This document shows positions 8,606 to 17,750 of a stretch of 64,000 bases of DNA, in pieces. The stretch comes from Candidatus Gastranaerophilales bacterium. Lineage in GTDB: Bacteria; Cyanobacteriota; Vampirovibrionia; Gastranaerophilales; Gastranaerophilaceae. Under the pieces are notes generated by a model. That model made no database searches. It worked only from the letters and a program-made list of their open reading frames with translations, and was not told where the DNA came from. The position numbers and the translations under genes were made by a program. The DNA is taken from positions 248,001 to 312,000 of the forward strand of contig CAJUJH010000002.1 in assembly GCA_910586855.1 (NCBI GenBank), read 5' to 3'. Position 1 is the stretch's first letter. Each line of letters starts with the position of its first letter.

Positions 8606-8675
8606 GCCTAAATCTAACACCGGTTTGATTTTTTACGGATACTTTGATTTTTTTGGAAAGTCCGTTTTGAAATTT
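8606..8675. repeat. 70-bp island repeat, left copy
   Basis: Matches 22370-22439 in the same orientation at 69 of 70 positions (A at 8610, G at 22374). It contains GGTTTGATTTTTTACGGATAC, related to the unit A/B cores, and an internal imperfect hairpin ACGGATACTTT...AAAGTCCGT. It sits 130 bases before the transposase start codon. Confidence 0.9.
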
Positions 8676-8805
8676 GGAATATTTTCTATGCATTTTTTAT
8701 TGTAATTATTCTGTAAAATTTTCCATCTTTAATTGATACAAAACCAACACAATGCTCGGAAGCAGTGTTCCAATACTCAAGCTTCAGAGCTAAAGTGTTT
8801 GTGCT

Positions 8806-9597
8806 ATGAAGGATGAAAATAAATATATAAATATAAGCAAAGCTTCTAGTTCCTCACTCGTTGAAAGAGTTGGTGCAAGCACCACTCTTAACTCGTTCGT
8901 CCCTATTAAAGACGTTGCAGAAGCCAAAGGTTTAAAAAGCACTCGTTCATTGAGATTGGAAATCAACAAACCCGAAAGTAAATATATTTCACGTGAAATC
9001 AAAGTTAATGGCGGAACATCCTATGAAATATTGTTTTCAAGTTTAGAGCCTGAATTACAGGATAAACTTAGAAAATGCGAAACAAAATCAACGGCACTTG
9101 TTCCGCTAAATTATCAACCGCCCATCATAACAGATAAGGCGAGATTAACTGCAAACCATAGAATAAATATTGTTAAATCTGCTCTTAAATACAGAAAGAA
9201 ATACAAAACTCAAAAAGAAGCAGATTTTGAATTTTTAGATTTATACAATACAGGATTATACCTCCCAAAAGCTTATGAATTCCTTGGATCAATTTCAATA
9301 GGAACCCTAAGAAGATATATTCAATCCTACAAAAAATCAGAAAACATAGAAAGTTTAATTCCCCAATACAAAATATCAAAACAAGGCGAATACAACGGAA
9401 TATTGGATAGTGAGATGAAAAAGATTCTTCTTACTCTATTACTTCATCAAAACCAATTTAATTTTAATAAAGCAATAAAACTTACTAAAGAAATATTAAT
9501 TAGAAAAGGATACAAAAGAGAAGAGCTTCCCTGTGATTTAACATTTAAACGTTACGCTGAACACTTAAAAAGAATAATTATGCAGAATGGACTCTAA
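8806..9597 (+). CDS. TnsB/MuA-like transposase, N-terminal part (frameshifted gene)
   Basis: A 263-residue product. It starts with a Mu-like winged-helix segment (VPIKDVAEAKGLKSTRSLRLEI, about 32-53, location only), then a REIKVNGGTSYEILFSSLEPEL strand-helix region, and a second HTH-like region (about 135-190) typical of end-binding domains. The frame stops at 9595-9597, but the -1 frame is open from about 9567 through the catalytic domain. One extra A in the A5 run at 9567-9571 would join both parts as HLKKNNYAEWTLKREG, giving a transposase of about 693 residues, the size of TnsB or MuA. It is a pseudogene, a sequencing error, or less likely a recoded gene. Confidence 0.8.
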   Translation: MKDENKYINISKASSSSLVERVGASTTLNSFVPIKDVAEAKGLKSTRSLRLEINKPESKYISREIKVNGGTSYEILFSSLEPELQDKLRKCETKSTALVPLNYQPPIITDKARLTANHRINIVKSALKYRKKYKTQKEADFEFLDLYNTGLYLPKAYEFLGSISIGTLRRYIQSYKKSENIESLIPQYKISKQGEYNGILDSEMKKILLTLLLHQNQFNFNKAIKLTKEILIRKGYKREELPCDLTFKRYAEHLKRIIMQNGL

Positions 9598-9803
9598 AGC
9601 GTGAAGGTATAAAAGCATATCACGATAAGGTTGAACCATATATTGAAAGAGATATCTCTAAAATTGAGGTTGGCGATGTAATTATTGCTGATGGTCACGT
9701 TCTTAACTTCCAAGTAATAAATCCATTTACTGGTAAACCAACAAGAGCAACGCTTGTTGGTTTTTTAGATTGGAAATCAACAGCCCTTGTCGGTTATGAA
9801 ATT

Positions 9804-10886
9804 ATGATGACAGAAAATACTCAATGCATCGCCTCGGCTTTAAGGAATGCAATTTTAAATCTCGGTTTAATTCCAAAAGTCGTATATCAAGATAATGGGA
9901 AAGCTTTTAAATCAAAATACTTCCAACATTTGGATTTTGAAGAAGATGGTTTTAACGGAGTGTATGCTAATTTAGGTATCCACTCCGTTTTTGTAAAACC
10001 CTACAATGCAAGGGCAAAAGTCATTGAGAGATTCTTCTTAGAATTTCAGGAAGAGTTTGAAAAACTAATGCCAAGCTACATCGGGACTTCAATTGAAAAC
10101 CGCCCGGCTTGGATGAACAGAAATGAAAAACTCCATCTTCAAATTCATCAAAAACAAACAGACGGAAAAATTCCAACAGTACAAGAAGTAATTAAATATA
10201 TTGATTGTTGGCTTGAATATCATAATTCAAAACCCTGTCCTAACGACCGTTCAAAAAGTATTCAAGAGGTATTAAATTCTGTTCAAAGACAGGATATTAA
10301 TAAATCTGCTCTTGATTATTTAATGATGAAAACAGAAGGCAGGACTATTAATAAACATGGAATTACCTTCCTAAATATGCATTACAGAAGTGAAGCCATA
10401 CTTGGACTTAGGGATAAAATATACATCCGCTACAGTTTATTCGATCTTTCAAAAGTCTATGTTTATTCGGCTAAAGGTGAATTCTTATGTGTTGCAAATC
10501 GAGTACAAAAAGTCCATCCTATGGCAAGAATTTTAGGAACTGTTAAGGATATGGAAGAATACAATCAGCAATACAAAAAGCAACAACAAATTAAGAATAG
10601 ACTCATTAAAAAAGTCAAGGAATTCTACCAAACAGAAGATATTCCGCTTCTTGAAATCGAGCCGGAAATAATTGATGAAATTGCTCCAATTCTTGAGGAA
10701 GAACCAAAACCTAAAAAAGAACGTAAGCAAACACCTCGTGAACAGCAAATGAACAAACCATTCTTTAACTCCGATTATGAAAAATATGAATGGCTCATAA
10801 AACACGGCTGTACAAACTCTGAGGATAGGGTTTGGATTTTAAATTATCAAAAATCAGATGAATACTTAAACCTTTATGGAGATTAA
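9804..10886 (+). CDS. TnsB/MuA-like transposase, catalytic and C-terminal part (frameshifted gene)
   Basis: The open frame really begins near 9567; 9804 is only the first usable ATG. It encodes the RNase H-like DDE core: first Asp in GDVIIADGHVLN (about 9680), second Asp in VYQDNGKAFKSK, Glu in ARAKVIERFF. A Mu-type beta-barrel follows (KIYIRYSLFDLSKVYVYS), then a charged linker and a C-terminal tail of the kind that contacts the ATPase partner. Starting at 9804 would omit the first catalytic Asp, so a protein made from this ATG alone cannot be active. The stop is 3 bases before the ATPase gene. Confidence 0.85.
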   Translation: MMTENTQCIASALRNAILNLGLIPKVVYQDNGKAFKSKYFQHLDFEEDGFNGVYANLGIHSVFVKPYNARAKVIERFFLEFQEEFEKLMPSYIGTSIENRPAWMNRNEKLHLQIHQKQTDGKIPTVQEVIKYIDCWLEYHNSKPCPNDRSKSIQEVLNSVQRQDINKSALDYLMMKTEGRTINKHGITFLNMHYRSEAILGLRDKIYIRYSLFDLSKVYVYSAKGEFLCVANRVQKVHPMARILGTVKDMEEYNQQYKKQQQIKNRLIKKVKEFYQTEDIPLLEIEPEIIDEIAPILEEEPKPKKERKQTPREQQMNKPFFNSDYEKYEWLIKHGCTNSEDRVWILNYQKSDEYLNLYGD

Positions 10887-10889
10887 TAT

Positions 10890-11621
10890 ATGAAAAAGAC
10901 ATTTATTAAAACAAAGAACGTTAAACGATTTATTACATTGATGGATGAGCTTCAAAAACTCCCTCCCAACATTCCAAAATTAGCCCTTGTTTATGGAGAC
11001 CATGGGCTTGGAAAAACCCATTCTATTATATGGTGGGCAACGAGAAATGATGCTATATATGTCAGGGCGAATAATGAAATAACTCAAAACGGATTATTAA
11101 AAGCAATTCTTGAAGAATTAGGGGAACGACCTTTTTACCTTATGCAGGAAAACTACAATCTGGTTCTTAAACACTTAAGAAAAGAATCCAAAATTGTAAT
11201 TATTGATGAATCCGACTATTTAATTGGCGGTAAAAATTCAATAGAAGTATTAAGAGATATTCAAGATAATACAGGAGTTCCGATTGTTTTGGTTGGAATG
11301 GGTTCTGCTGATAAAAAACTTGCAAGATATCCTCATCTAAAGGATAGAGTCTACAAGGAGCTTAGATTTAAACAATTTAATCAAGATGATATTTCAGACA
11401 TTTTAAGCCAATTAACAGATTTAAGTTTTACGGAAGATGCAATTATTTATCTTGCAACACGCACAAACCAATTCAGACAGCTTGTAAAACTTATAAACAA
11501 AATTGAAAAATTATCTAAAACTAATCAAATCGAGGAATTAGACGAATACACATTGAAAGGACTTTTAAATGAAAGAACGAATATTAAAGCTTTGTCGAAG
11601 ATTGAAAAGTTGTACGCTTGA
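10890..11621 (+). CDS. TnsC/MuB/IstB-like AAA+ transposition ATPase
   Basis: A 243-residue AAA+ protein with Walker A GDHGLGKTHS (about 36-45), Walker B KIVIIDESDYL (about 101-111) and a sensor-like PIVLVGMGSAD. Such ATPases load on target DNA, give target immunity and activate the transposase. GGAG at 10878-10881 precedes the ATG at 10890, which follows the transposase stop by 3 bases. The gene is intact although its transposase is not. Confidence 0.88.
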   Translation: MKKTFIKTKNVKRFITLMDELQKLPPNIPKLALVYGDHGLGKTHSIIWWATRNDAIYVRANNEITQNGLLKAILEELGERPFYLMQENYNLVLKHLRKESKIVIIDESDYLIGGKNSIEVLRDIQDNTGVPIVLVGMGSADKKLARYPHLKDRVYKELRFKQFNQDDISDILSQLTDLSFTEDAIIYLATRTNQFRQLVKLINKIEKLSKTNQIEELDEYTLKGLLNERTNIKALSKIEKLYA

Positions 11622-12261
11622 CGACCTGATACAGCTTACGGAAACTGATAAGGAAACTATAAGTTTAAATATTCTTTATTTAGGGCAAGAAGGCTTAATT
11701 CAAACAAAAAATGAATTAATAATAATTAATCATACAAAAATGCCAAAAGATGATATTGCAAATAAAAATTTGAATTTGATGTTTCAATATCGTACCCCTG
11801 AAGAAGCAGATATAATATTAAAGAGCTTTTGTCTTGGAATTCCTCCTCAAAAATTATGTCACCTAATTAATGTAAAAGAAAAATGCACCTGCGATTATTA
11901 TTGTATTTTTAGAAAATTAATTTACGAACGACAATTTAAAGGATTATTAAATTTATTTTTTGAAAAGCCCCAAATTGGCAGATATAGAAAATTTTATGAA
12001 AAATATGCATATTTTTATATTTACAATAATCAAGTTTATGTGAGCGATAAACTTTTAAAACATACTAAGGTTGAGAAAAATTTTAACAAAACTGCAATAC
12101 GGGAATTTAAGAAAGTATACTCTTATCTTACAAGGGTTGAAAGCCATAATATAAATGAAAATTATATGTACTTTAGATTGGCTGAGTGTATCTGGAGAAG
12201 AAATAAGTCTTTTGAGGAATTGTTCAATGATTTAAAATTTAATTTGCTTAACACATTTTAA
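11569..12261 (+). CDS. Unrecognised HTH-containing third gene of the transposition module
   Basis: A 230-residue protein overlapping the ATPase gene by 53 bases; AAAGGA at about 11556-11561 supports ATG 11569. The N-terminus looks like a small winged helix (CTLDDLIQLTETDKETISLN, then EGLIQTKNELIIIN). The middle has a second HTH-like part (PPQKLCHLINV) followed by C-x-C-x4-C in EKCTCDYYC, which may bind a metal. The C-terminus is rich in aromatic and basic residues. No similarity to TniQ was recognised, but its place after TnsB and TnsC is where target selectors are usually encoded. Function unknown. Confidence 0.7.
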   Translation: MKERILKLCRRLKSCTLDDLIQLTETDKETISLNILYLGQEGLIQTKNELIIINHTKMPKDDIANKNLNLMFQYRTPEEADIILKSFCLGIPPQKLCHLINVKEKCTCDYYCIFRKLIYERQFKGLLNLFFEKPQIGRYRKFYEKYAYFYIYNNQVYVSDKLLKHTKVEKNFNKTAIREFKKVYSYLTRVESHNINENYMYFRLAECIWRRNKSFEELFNDLKFNLLNTF

Positions 12262-12291
12262 TAAATTTGTTGACAATTTTTTTAAAATCTT

Positions 12292-12326
12292 AAATCTCTT
12301 TATTTACAATAAAAGAGATTTTTTAA
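12292..12326 (+). terminator. Intrinsic terminator after the transposition module
   Basis: A 10-bp stem AAATCTCTTT/AAAGAGATTT (12292-12301 and 12312-12321) with a 10-base loop, followed by a T run. The rest of 12262-12562 holds no gene; TTGACA near 12393 and TATAAT near 12440 are possible promoter boxes for the next gene. Confidence 0.75.
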
Positions 12327-12562
12327 TTTATTTTTTCAAATTTTATGCAAAAGATGAATACTGAATTTGCACTTATTTTTTTGTCAACAAATTGACAGGA
12401 TTGAATTTCAAACCCTTTTAATAGTCATAATTTTGAATATAATTGAATTACAAGCAAAGGGTGTTTTGATGCAGTAAACAAGATAGCCTATTTGGGCTGA
12501 TTTGTGCTGTACAAAATTCTTAAAGCCAGTTGAAAATTTTAGATAAAGAAAAGGAGTTTATT

Positions 12563-13168
12563 ATGACTATAACAAGAGAAGAATTAGATTCAATTTTTAA
12601 GGAATGCAATAAATTCTTTAATATGATTAAAGAAATGGATAACCGTAAGTTGAAAGCGATAGATAATATTGAAAAACTTCAAGAAGAAACTCGGAAACTA
12701 AAAGAACAACGTCCTGCCTTGCTTGCGGATGGAAAAAGTGTTGGAAAGATTAATAAACGACTGAAGAAAATAGAAGAAGAAATTTAATTAAATCAAGATT
12801 TAATTAAAGGGATTACAGAGAAAAAGAAAAATTTAGAAATTTCTATTCATAACGCAAGAAATAAAAAGCAAGATGCTTTTCAAAATTATGTTAAAGGCAT
12901 TAAATACAAAGTAACAAAGGAGTATATGGAAATAGCCCCAAAATTTGCCGAACTTGTCAGGGATTATATTCTTCTTGAATTTATGTATTATGGCTCTGAT
13001 CGAATCTATGTTTCAAATATTCCATATAATGATATAAAAAGAATTCCGAGTTTAACCAGTGAAAATCCTTTATTTGAACATAAAATCTATGATTTATATA
13101 TAAATTATGATGACATTGTGAAAGAAAAATACAATATCCCGGATTACGAAGTTCATAGGATCAGATAA
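12563..13168 (+). pseudogene. Coiled-coil protein gene interrupted by an in-frame stop
   Basis: AAGGAG (12551-12556) sets ATG 12563. The first 74 residues are a charged coiled coil (NIEKLQEETRKLKEQ, NKRLKKIEEEI) and end at TAA 12785-12787. The same frame then stays open for 126 more codons (LNQDLIKGITEKKKNLEI, then a folded part with YDIVKEKYNIPDYEVHRI-like end) to TAA 13166-13168. The simplest reading is one protein of about 201 residues with a GAA-to-TAA change. A second ATG at 12926, behind AAAGGAG, could allow the C-terminal part to be made separately. No family recognised; it lies between the transposition genes and AbiH. Confidence 0.65.
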
Positions 13169-13336
13169 ATGTTTTACAACTGTCAAAATACACCGATTCA
13201 AAAGCTTATTTTGGACGGGTATATTTTCTTTTATTAAATGCAAATAAAATTCAATACAAAGCCTTTTGAACACTTTTTGAACAGGATTTGGATAATCTTT
13301 AAGGTGTAATGAATTACATTTTTACAAATAAGCTAA

Positions 13337-14410
13337 TTAATTGCCAGTTAATGCTAATTCTTTATCTGGAATTAAAATACCAAGTTTAGGGTCGTCTTGT
13401 TTAATAAATCTAACCTTTGTCATAACTTCCTCTTCGCCAATTATTAAATCAATATTACTCTGCATTCGTGCCAGTGCTTCTTCATTGTGATAATAAATTT
13501 TTATAACGGATTTTTCCTTTGCAAGAAGAATATGTTTTAAAATACTATGGTCAGTTTTATCAAGAGAATGTCCTATTATATGGAATGTCGGAACATATAT
13601 TTTCTTGGGATATTTTAGTTCATTTAACAGTTCTTGATACGGTTCTATTGTTCCATATTTATGTCTTTGATGATGTTTTTTGAATATATTAAATTCGACA
13701 GGAATTTGTTCGTTATCAAAGCTATGAGTCCCTAAAACCATATTGCATTCATCCTCATTATTTATTTTTCCATGTACATAAACTGCTTTGGTTTTTATTC
13801 CACAAGAACAATAATTGAAGTTTATTTTATAAAGCTGTTCACAGGTATCTGTATAATTAAAATTCAACAGGCTTACACAATCGCTATTTACACGCAAGTT
13901 GAATTTAGGTATCTTTTTTATTTTTTGTTTTTCTTCTTCAAGTAAATATTTTTCAAACTCTTTTACAAAATCTCGAAGTTGGTTATATAAAAACTCAATA
14001 AAATCTTTAATTTTTATACAATAGCAATCTTTAGTGGAGTAAAAAGTACTAGGTGTCCTAAAATACTTTTGAACTTCATCAAAATTTAATTCCATATGAT
14101 CTTTTGAAATCCAAAAAGTTATATCTTTATACCCTCCATGTGAAACACTGTTTTTAAAATAGGGTAGCTCGCTCAACTTTAAGATTACATTATAAATTTC
14201 ATTTTCAAGGTCAATCCATTTATCACCGGCTAGTGTTTTATTTAGAAAATGTTTAACCCAAACATTGTTATATAAAAAATTATTACTATTGTCTGCACCT
14301 ATACTTTTAATACTACTATATTTTTCTTGGCAATATTTCAAAAAATCATTATATTTGGTATCTAATTTGTGTGCTAAATCAAATCCGTTTCCTAAAACCA
14401 AAATATCCAT
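13337..14410 (-). CDS. abiH: AbiH-family abortive infection protein
   Basis: A 357-residue protein starting MDILVLGNGFDLAHKLDTKY, the AbiH signature (nucleotide-binding-like loop GNGFD). Further conserved pieces are LLNFNYTDTCEQLY, VYVHGKINNEDE, MVLGTHSFDNEQ and FHIIGHSLDKTDHSILKHI. AbiH proteins give phage resistance, apparently by abortive infection; the mechanism is not well established. The gap to hsdR is only 4 bases and the RBS AGGAG lies within the end of hsdR, so it is probably translated with the restriction operon. Confidence 0.9.
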   Translation of the reverse strand: MDILVLGNGFDLAHKLDTKYNDFLKYCQEKYSSIKSIGADNSNNFLYNNVWVKHFLNKTLAGDKWIDLENEIYNVILKLSELPYFKNSVSHGGYKDITFWISKDHMELNFDEVQKYFRTPSTFYSTKDCYCIKIKDFIEFLYNQLRDFVKEFEKYLLEEEKQKIKKIPKFNLRVNSDCVSLLNFNYTDTCEQLYKINFNYCSCGIKTKAVYVHGKINNEDECNMVLGTHSFDNEQIPVEFNIFKKHHQRHKYGTIEPYQELLNELKYPKKIYVPTFHIIGHSLDKTDHSILKHILLAKEKSVIKIYYHNEEALARMQSNIDLIIGEEEVMTKVRFIKQDDPKLGILIPDKELALTGN

Positions 14411-14414
14411 AAAA

Positions 14415-17400
14415 CTACTCCTGATATTCTTTAAAGTTTTCCACCTGTTCCATAACTTTATTAAATACTTCAGGACTATATTGTGGAGGATATCCGTTTT
14501 TAACTAAACAGATCTTTATATCAAGTTTCAGTTGGTCTCTAACATTTTGATTATTAAGCCAATCGGCGAAAGATGATTTAGTATCAATTATTTCTTTAAC
14601 TTTTTTGGCTAGCACTTTGCATTTATCATTAATGGTTATACCATTGGTTTCTTTATCTGTTCCATATTCAAAATTATATTGATTCCGTAAAGCAATCAAA
14701 ATATCATAGAATGCTTTTTCTTCAAAAGTTAAACCAATTTTACGAAAACTTTCTCTATTTTCATTCATCTGTTGCAAAATATTTAAAGCTTGTTCTGTTG
14801 CATTCTTGATAATATCTTCCGAAGCTTGCTCTTGTGCTTCCCCAGCTTCTTCAGCATCAAGGTGTTTTCGCCTTTCATTATATTCTGCAATTGTTTTTTC
14901 TAGCATTTCTTGGAAAGTCTTTGATGCAAATTGATTTACTTTTCCATATTCTTTAATCTGCTTGCGCAACATCTTCACAAGAAGTTCCAGTTTGGTTGCC
15001 GGCATTTTAATATCTGATAATTTTTCAAAGTATTCAGGTGAGAAAAGATCTTCTTCTTCGCCACTTTCAAGAACACTTTCCACCTGATTATATTTTAAAG
15101 CTTCTTCAACCATCTTGGAAACAGTGCAATTCATAGTATCAGTGTCAACCTCTGTTGTTCCGCTCATTTTGCGGACAAATCCCGCAATTGCCATAAAACA
15201 TTGTGCAAGAGAGGACTCTTCTTCATTAAGATTTCCTGATGGTTGACAAATATCGTAAGCGGATCTCATTCTTTTTACTGTTTTTAAGAAATAAGTTTTA
15301 AATGAAACACTTTTAGGACATTTACTTCCTTCAATTTTTAATTCTTGAGTTGAAATAAATACAAACTCTGCAGCTTTTGCAAGTAATTTGTATCGTTCTA
15401 TAGGATCACAATCAATATTCAAAAAAGGTGTCAAATCATAATTAACAAATAAATTTTTAAGTATTTCAAGTTCTTCTCTAAATACATTTGTTGCTTGCTC
15501 AACATCATCTACGGTTGGTGCAACAGAGGTATTTCCACCATAAATTTTCATTGCTTCTCGCATATTATCACGAATACCAATGTAGTCGATAATCATTCCA
15601 TATTCTTTGCCTGGATATTTTCGGTTGACTCTGCTTATTGTTTGGATCAATAAATGCTTCTTTAAAGGCTTATCATTATACAAATATGTAAGCGAGGGTA
15701 CATCAAAACCTGTAATCCACATATCTACGACAATGGCTATATGGAAATTTGATTTTTCTTGTTTAAAAGCTGCATCCAATTCTTCTGAACGTTTGTCATT
15801 ACGAACTCCACCAAGATAGTTATACATATCCGCTTTATCATCTTTGCCAACACTTGCAACCATTGCTATAAATGGCATTGGTTTTAATTCTTTAAGTTCT
15901 TCTTCTGTTGTGCAAACATTATCAGGAGATTTCTTTTCTTCAAACCATTCAGGGTATTTTTCTTTGAATTTTAACAACAAATTATATGCAATTTCTCTTT
16001 TTGAACATACAATCATTGCTTTTTGTATTCTGTTTGGATCTGCCTCACAAGCTGATACATAGTGGTCGTGAATATCTTTTGCAAGACGTTCTAAGCGCAA
16101 GGATTCGCCTAAGATTACCTCCATTGAACTCATTGCATTTTTACTTGCTTCAATATCTTCTTCGGTTGCACCATCATCGGCACATTTTTTGTAATAGTTT
16201 TCAATCTCTTTTACTTTTTGTTCATCAAGCAATACTTTTGCTATACGAGGATGATATTTTATTGAAACGGTTAAGCCATCAGCAACAGCCTGATCCATCG
16301 TATAACGGTCGATTTCATCACCAAAAGTTTGATAGGTTTCAGCAATAGGAGTTCCCGTAAAACCTACAAAGGTAGCTTTAGGAAATGCTTCTTTTAATAC
16401 TTTGGCATAAGGTTTTGACACCATTGCCTTCATATTTTCATCAGCGTCTTTACTAAATTGTATCTTTTTAGAATGTTCAAGTTGAGTTCTATGCGCTTCA
16501 TCTGAAAAACAGATAATATTTTGACGATCATTAATAAGCCCGATTTTATCTTCTTGTCTGTCACAGAACTTTTGAATAGTGCAAATATAAAAACCGCCGC
16601 TTTGTCTTGCTGCGAGTTCTTGTCTTAAATGAGTTCTGTTTTTTACAATAGACACTTCGCCCAGATTTAAAAATTCCTTACTTTTTGTAAAAAGTTTTGC
16701 ACCTTGCTTTTGAAGTTCTTCTCTATCGACAATCAAAATAATTGTAGGAGATCCGATTTCAGGTATATCCGTATAACGCAGAGCAAGTTGACGAGCAAGA
16801 AAAGCCATTGTATAGGTCTTGCCGCATCCGGTTGCACCAAAGTATGTGCCACCTTTGCCACTTTTAGAAACAATAGAATTAACGATACTTTGCTTTAAAA
16901 GTTTTGCCGCAAAAAACTGAGGATAACGACAAACAATTTCTTTTTCATCTTTATCATAAATACTGTCTTGAAAATAAATATAGTCTCTAAAAATTTCTAA
17001 AAATCTATCCGGATTATATACCCCCTTAATCATTGTTTCAGTTTCTTCATATGGAAGTACGGATACGGCATCCCCATCATTAACGCGCCTCCAAGCATAA
17101 AAATGTTCATAAGGAGTTCTGACGGTTCCTAGCCTTGTTTTAACTCCGTCTGATATACAAGCTAAAGGACAATAGTGCAATAAATGCGGAATATCTCTCC
17201 AATAACGTTCAGTTATTTGTTTCCAAGCATCAAAGATAGTTGCATTTGCGTCTGACGGATTTTTTAATTCGACTACACATAAAGGTATTCCATTAACAAA
17301 TAAAATCACATCCGGTCTACGTTCTTTTTTCAACCCGTTATTTGTATATTCTATTTCAAACTGATTAACAATACGAAAAATATTTTTAACTTTATTGGGT

Positions 17401-17747
17401 TCATCAAAAGCGATAAGTGGAATCATTCTCGCTAGTCCATCTTGAGGTATAAATTGAATGCCATCGACTAACCAGCCATAAACCTTATGCAAAGTTGCAA
17501 AATCGCTTTCGCTACCCACAAGACGAACAGTATCAAAAATTTGAGTTACTTCATCATCTGTTAAATCAGGGTTTGTATCAGTTATAAATTTCTTAAAATC
17601 ATCTTCAATTAAAACATCTCTTTTGGTAACACGATTTATATTATTACCCAAAGAATAGTTCCATCCTTCAGCTTCTAAAAATTTAACAAAGGCACATTCA
17701 TATTCTGATTCACAGTAACGACCGTAATATTCTTTCAATTTAGCCAT
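14415..17747 (-). CDS. hsdR: Type I restriction enzyme, endonuclease/translocase subunit
   Basis: A 1110-residue HsdR. The N-terminal PD-(D/E)xK nuclease has D146 (RRPDVILF) and E160-x-K162 (CVVELKNP). The motor has Walker A GATGCGKT (304-311), SDEAH (415-419), FVGFTGTPI (motif III) and later motifs MIVCSKREIAY and TISRVNRKYPGKE. With HsdM and HsdS it translocates and cuts unmethylated DNA. AAGGAGG just before the ATG and a 3-base gap to hsdS indicate tight coupling. No lesion seen. Confidence 0.95.
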   Translation of the reverse strand: MAKLKEYYGRYCESEYECAFVKFLEAEGWNYSLGNNINRVTKRDVLIEDDFKKFITDTNPDLTDDEVTQIFDTVRLVGSESDFATLHKVYGWLVDGIQFIPQDGLARMIPLIAFDEPNKVKNIFRIVNQFEIEYTNNGLKKERRPDVILFVNGIPLCVVELKNPSDANATIFDAWKQITERYWRDIPHLLHYCPLACISDGVKTRLGTVRTPYEHFYAWRRVNDGDAVSVLPYEETETMIKGVYNPDRFLEIFRDYIYFQDSIYDKDEKEIVCRYPQFFAAKLLKQSIVNSIVSKSGKGGTYFGATGCGKTYTMAFLARQLALRYTDIPEIGSPTIILIVDREELQKQGAKLFTKSKEFLNLGEVSIVKNRTHLRQELAARQSGGFYICTIQKFCDRQEDKIGLINDRQNIICFSDEAHRTQLEHSKKIQFSKDADENMKAMVSKPYAKVLKEAFPKATFVGFTGTPIAETYQTFGDEIDRYTMDQAVADGLTVSIKYHPRIAKVLLDEQKVKEIENYYKKCADDGATEEDIEASKNAMSSMEVILGESLRLERLAKDIHDHYVSACEADPNRIQKAMIVCSKREIAYNLLLKFKEKYPEWFEEKKSPDNVCTTEEELKELKPMPFIAMVASVGKDDKADMYNYLGGVRNDKRSEELDAAFKQEKSNFHIAIVVDMWITGFDVPSLTYLYNDKPLKKHLLIQTISRVNRKYPGKEYGMIIDYIGIRDNMREAMKIYGGNTSVAPTVDDVEQATNVFREELEILKNLFVNYDLTPFLNIDCDPIERYKLLAKAAEFVFISTQELKIEGSKCPKSVSFKTYFLKTVKRMRSAYDICQPSGNLNEEESSLAQCFMAIAGFVRKMSGTTEVDTDTMNCTVSKMVEEALKYNQVESVLESGEEEDLFSPEYFEKLSDIKMPATKLELLVKMLRKQIKEYGKVNQFASKTFQEMLEKTIAEYNERRKHLDAEEAGEAQEQASEDIIKNATEQALNILQQMNENRESFRKIGLTFEEKAFYDILIALRNQYNFEYGTDKETNGITINDKCKVLAKKVKEIIDTKSSFADWLNNQNVRDQLKLDIKICLVKNGYPPQYSPEVFNKVMEQVENFKEYQE

Positions 17748-17750
17748 AAA

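Noticed and set aside
8281..8675. CRISPR array
   Set aside because: Only two long units and one related repeat are present, with no short regular repeat-spacer pattern and no cas gene.
9565..9573. Programmed -1 frameshift in the transposase
   Set aside because: The site reads TTA-AAA-AGA; the A-site codon AGA would not re-pair after slipping to AAG, and there are only five As, so a canonical slippery heptamer is absent.
8139..12261. CRISPR-associated transposon
   Set aside because: tRNA proximity and TnsB/TnsC fit, but no Cas12k or Cascade genes, TniQ or guide-like match to the tRNA was seen.
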